A stretch of 64,000 bases of DNA from Nitratireductor pacificus pht-3B (GTDB lineage Bacteria; Pseudomonadota; Alphaproteobacteria; Rhizobiales; Rhizobiaceae). The stretch covers positions 1-64,000 of the forward strand of contig NZ_AMRM01000011.1 of assembly GCF_000300335.1 (NCBI RefSeq), written 5' to 3'. Position numbers and translations under genes: made by a program. The notes beneath the pieces were generated by a model. The model did not search any database and was not told the origin of the DNA. It saw only the letters and a program-made list of their open reading frames with translations. Positions 61,303 through 64,000 of this stretch are shown here, in pieces. Numbering within the stretch: the stretch's first letter is position 1; every line of letters starts with the position of its first letter.

Positions 61303-61956
61303 TCAGCCGATCTTCTGGCCGGTCTTCGCCCAGTCGGCGAGGAAGGCTTCCAGGCCCTTGTCGGTCAGCGGGTGCTTGACCAGCGCCTTCAGGACCGACG
61401 GCGGCACCGTCGAGACGTCGGCGCCGATCAGCGCGGCCTGCTTGACATGGTTGACCGTGCGGATCGAGGCGGCGAGGATTTCCGTGCCGAAATCGTAATT
61501 GTCGTAGATCGTGCGGATCTCGGCGATCAGGTCCATCCCGTCGATGCCCATGTCGTCCAGGCGGCCGATGAAGGGCGAGATGAACGTCGCGCCGGCCTTG
61601 GCAGCAAGCAGGGCCTGGTTGGCCGAGAAGCACAGCGTGACGTTGACCAGGCGGCCGGAGGAGGTGATCGCCTTGCACGCCTTCAGCCCGTCCATGGTCA
61701 GCGGGACCTTGATGCAGATGTTGTCGGCGATCTTCGACAGGATGTCGGCTTCCTTCATCATGCCGGCGAAATCCGTAGCGGTCACCTCCGCAGAGACCGG
61801 GCCATCGACGATGCCGCAGATCTCCTTGGTCACTTCCAGAATGTCGCGGCCCGACTTCATGATCAGCGAAGGGTTGGTGGTGACGCCGTCGAGCAGACCC
61901 GTGTCGCTCAGTTCGCGGATATCGTTCACGTCAGCCGTGTCGACGAAGAATTTCAT
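61303..61956 (-). CDS. fsa: Transaldolase / fructose-6-phosphate aldolase-like protein
   Basis: This 217-residue small transaldolase-family enzyme begins [20 protein letters not shown] and [18 protein letters not shown]. The Schiff-base lysine lies in [15 protein letters not shown], and [14 protein letters not shown] follows. Whether it is a true transaldolase (pentose phosphate pathway) or a fructose-6-phosphate aldolase cannot be told from sequence alone; the short form is the usual transaldolase of many Hyphomicrobiales. It is divergent from priA (109-base gap). Confidence 0.92.
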   Translation of the reverse strand: MKFFVDTADVNDIRELSDTGLLDGVTTNPSLIMKSGRDILEVTKEICGIVDGPVSAEVTATDFAGMMKEADILSKIADNICIKVPLTMDGLKACKAITSSGRLVNVTLCFSANQALLAAKAGATFISPFIGRLDDMGIDGMDLIAEIRTIYDNYDFGTEILAASIRTVNHVKQAALIGADVSTVPPSVLKALVKHPLTDKGLEAFLADWAKTGQKIG

Positions 61957-62065
61957 GGCAAGCTCCTTTGCGGGATCGGGCGGGCGGACAGGGACAAGAG
62001 AGAGGATCCCGACCCTTGATGTTGGGTCTTTGCTCTAATGCAAGAACAGGGCAAGGTCACGCCCG

Positions 62066-64000
62066 ATGACAGAAGATTCGCCCGCAAAAAGCATTCTGCC
62101 CCGCGTCGTGCCGGTGATGGTGCCGATGCCGGCGGACCGACCCTATTCCTATGCCGTGCCGGACGGTGCGAAGGCCGTCCCCGGCTCGATCGTGCGCGTG
62201 CCACTCGGACCGCGGGAGGTGGCGGGCATCGTCTGGGACGGTGCGGGCGAGGCGCTGTCGGCCAAGCGCCTGCGGCCGATCTCCGAGATTTTCGATTGCC
62301 CGCCCGTGGCCGAGGAGATGCGCCGCTTCGTCGACTGGATCGCCGCCTACACGCTGTCGCCGCCCGGGCTGGTGGCGCGCATGCTTTTGCGCGCGCCGGC
62401 GGCTTTCGACCCCGAGCCGTGGACCGAAGGCCTGCGGCTGGTCGAGGGTGCCGGCCCGGACAGGATGACGGCGGCGCGCAACCGCGTGCTGGAGATGGCC
62501 GGCGACGGTCAGGCCTGGACGCGCGCCGGGCTTGCCCATGCGGCGGGCGTGTCCTCGAGCGTGATCGAGGGCCTGCGCGAACAGGGCGTGTTCGAGACCG
62601 TGTCGATCCCGCCGCAGCCGGTGGTGGCGGCGCCCGATGCGGGTTTCGCCAAGGCGGAGCTGACGCCCGATCAGGAAGCGGCGGCGCTGCGGCTGCGCGA
62701 AAGGGCGGGCACGGACGCCTTCAGCGTCACCCTGCTCGACGGCGTGACGGGATCGGGCAAGACAGAGGTCTATTTCGAGGCCATCGCCGCCGCGCTGGAG
62801 CGCGGAAAGCAGGTGCTGATCCTCATCCCGGAAATCGCGCTGACGCAGGCCTTCCTCGAGCGGTTTCACGATCGCTTCGGCGCGAAGCCCGGCGAGTGGC
62901 ATTCCGATCTCGCGCCGAAGAAGCGCGAGCGGGTCTGGCGGCAGGTGGCCGAAGGCCAGGTGCGCGTGGTCGCCGGCGCGCGCTCGGCGCTGTTCCTGCC
63001 CTTCAAGGAACTCGGCCTGATCGTCATCGACGAGGAGCACGACCCCGCCTACAAGCAGGAGGACCGCGTCTTCTACAATGCGCGCGACATGGGCGTGGTG
63101 CGCGGCCATATCGGCGATTTCCCGGTCGTGCTCGCCTCGGCCACGCCATCGCTGGAAAGCCGGGTCAACGCTAATCAGGGACGCTATGAGCGCATCGTCC
63201 TGTCGTCGCGCTTCGCCGAAGCGGCATTGCCCGATCTCGCGACCATAGACATGCGCAAGGCGCCGCCCGAGCGCGGCGGATTCCTGTCGCCGGTGCTGAT
63301 CGATGCGATGCGGAAGACGCTGGCGCGCGGCGAGCAGTCGCTTCTGTTCCTCAACCGGCGGGGCTATGCGCCGCTGACCCTGTGCCGGGTGTGTGGTCAC
63401 CGCTTCCAGTGTCCCGAGTGCTCGAGCTGGCTGGTCGAGCACCGCTTTCGCGGGCAGCTTGTCTGCCATCATTGCGGCCACAACGAGCCGCGTCCGGAAG
63501 CCTGCCCGGAATGCGGCACGCTGGACCACCTTGTTGCCTGCGGGCCGGGGGTCGAGCGCATCGCCGAGGAGGTCGACCGGCATTTCCCCGAGGCGCGCAC
63601 GATCATGCTGTCGTCCGACATGATGGGCGGCGTGAAGCGGCTGCGGCTCGAGCTGGAGGCGATCGCCAAGGGCGAGGCGGATATCATCGTCGGCACGCAG
63701 CTCGTCGCGAAGGGGCACAATTTTCCGGCGATGACGCTGGTCGGCGTCGTCGATGCCGATCTTGGGCTCGCCAATGGCGACCCGCGCGCCGCCGAACGGA
63801 CGTTCCAGCTCCTCGCGCAGGTGACGGGCCGCGCCGGGCGGACCGGCAGGAAGAGCGTAGGCCTTCTCCAGACCTATCAGCCGGAGCATCCGGTGATGCG
63901 GGCCATCGTGACCGGCGATGCGGAAGCCTTCTACGAGCGCGAGATCGCCGAGCGCGAACGCGCCGGCCTGCCGCCCTTTGGCCGGCTGGCGGGCATCATC
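62066..64000 (+). CDS. priA: Primosomal protein N' / replication restart helicase PriA (3'-partial)
   Basis: PriA reloads the replisome at stalled forks. From ATG 62066 the frame is open to the window end (645 codons), so the C-terminus is missing. The N-terminal 3'-DNA-binding domain begins LPRVVPVMVPMPADRPYSYA. Walker A is GVTGSGKTEVY near residue 232, the DEEH helicase box near 321, and the zinc region near 439-485 has CRVCGHRFQCPEC, CHHCG and CPECG. Helicase motifs V and VI are visible (IVGTQLVAKGHNFPAMTLVG, LLAQVTGRAGRTGRKSVG). Confidence 0.95.
   Translation, partial: MTEDSPAKSILPRVVPVMVPMPADRPYSYAVPDGAKAVPGSIVRVPLGPREVAGIVWDGAGEALSAKRLRPISEIFDCPPVAEEMRRFVDWIAAYTLSPPGLVARMLLRAPAAFDPEPWTEGLRLVEGAGPDRMTAARNRVLEMAGDGQAWTRAGLAHAAGVSSSVIEGLREQGVFETVSIPPQPVVAAPDAGFAKAELTPDQEAAALRLRERAGTDAFSVTLLDGVTGSGKTEVYFEAIAAALERGKQVLILIPEIALTQAFLERFHDRFGAKPGEWHSDLAPKKRERVWRQVAEGQVRVVAGARSALFLPFKELGLIVIDEEHDPAYKQEDRVFYNARDMGVVRGHIGDFPVVLASATPSLESRVNANQGRYERIVLSSRFAEAALPDLATIDMRKAPPERGGFLSPVLIDAMRKTLARGEQSLLFLNRRGYAPLTLCRVCGHRFQCPECSSWLVEHRFRGQLVCHHCGHNEPRPEACPECGTLDHLVACGPGVERIAEEVDRHFPEARTIMLSSDMMGGVKRLRLELEAIAKGEADIIVGTQLVAKGHNFPAMTLVGVVDADLGLANGDPRAAERTFQLLAQVTGRAGRTGRKSVGLLQTYQPEHPVMRAIVTGDAEAFYEREIAERERAGLPPFGRLAGII

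Noticed and set aside
62057-63889. 610-codon open frame on the minus strand
   Set aside because: Antisense to priA, whose Walker A, DEEH and zinc cysteines are clear on the plus strand.

Overview
The window is high-GC, densely coded DNA from an alphaproteobacterium, most likely of the order Hyphomicrobiales (Rhizobiales; Mesorhizobium/Phyllobacteriaceae-like). The evidence is a set of lineage-typical genes: gapR (DUF2312), trcR (DUF1013), an N-formylglutamate amidohydrolase plus DUF1244 protein, DUF1036-pyk, rpmJ, DUF1192, DUF4164-zapA, usg, and rplS with an Ala/Glu-rich tail. Intergenic repeats are also of the kind common in that order. Species cannot be named from the sequence alone. Both window ends cut genes: a COG4091-type dehydrogenase on the left and priA on the right.

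Region 1 (1-12.4 kb) looks like an accessory catabolic island. It starts with the end of a homoserine-dehydrogenase-like oxidoreductase with a SAF domain, followed by E1-alpha, E1-beta and E2 of an acetoin/pyruvate-type 2-oxo acid dehydrogenase. A HAD phosphatase and an unknown protein lie on the opposite strand. Then comes a complete glucitol-type PTS operon (gutM, srlA, srlE, srlB and an HPr-Enzyme I fusion), an unknown minus-strand gene, and a SorC-family regulator. A self-sufficient sugar PTS is unusual in this group, and no sorbitol-6-phosphate dehydrogenase is seen, so the real substrate is open.

Region 2 (12.4-30.6 kb) holds a LysR regulator with an antiquitin-type (ALDH7) dehydrogenase, gapR, the amidohydrolase-DUF1244 fusion, DUF1036-pyk, a TPR protein, rpmJ, an LprI-like protein, purE-purK, two DUF465 proteins, an MFS transporter, DUF1192, a quinone oxidoreductase, a large secreted phytase-esterase-like protein with a probable PHO box, trcR, and a VOC-YafY operon.

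Region 3 (30.7-43.4 kb, nearly all minus strand) covers a DUF1127 protein, an SDR, prpE and central carbon metabolism (fba, pgk, gap, tkt). The gap-pgk linkage is interrupted by an NhaP2-like antiporter and a two-gene orphan unit. Region 4 (43.4-49.4 kb) has DUF4164-zapA, an orphan secreted/membrane gene pair with lower GC, rimM-trmD, a cupin, rplS, an Excalibur protein and a candidate 22-residue small protein with a perfect Shine-Dalgarno. Region 5 (49.4-64 kb) has acs, usg, an aldo/keto reductase and MFS divergent from a LysR gene, a four-helix membrane protein, a YggS-type PLP protein, leuS-lptE, an acyltransferase, a transaldolase-like gene and priA.

Intergenic spaces carry at least four families of palindromic repeats. 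Several sit directly on stop codons, and some copies supply the stop codon itself. No rRNA, tRNA, CRISPR array, insertion sequence or prophage was recognised.
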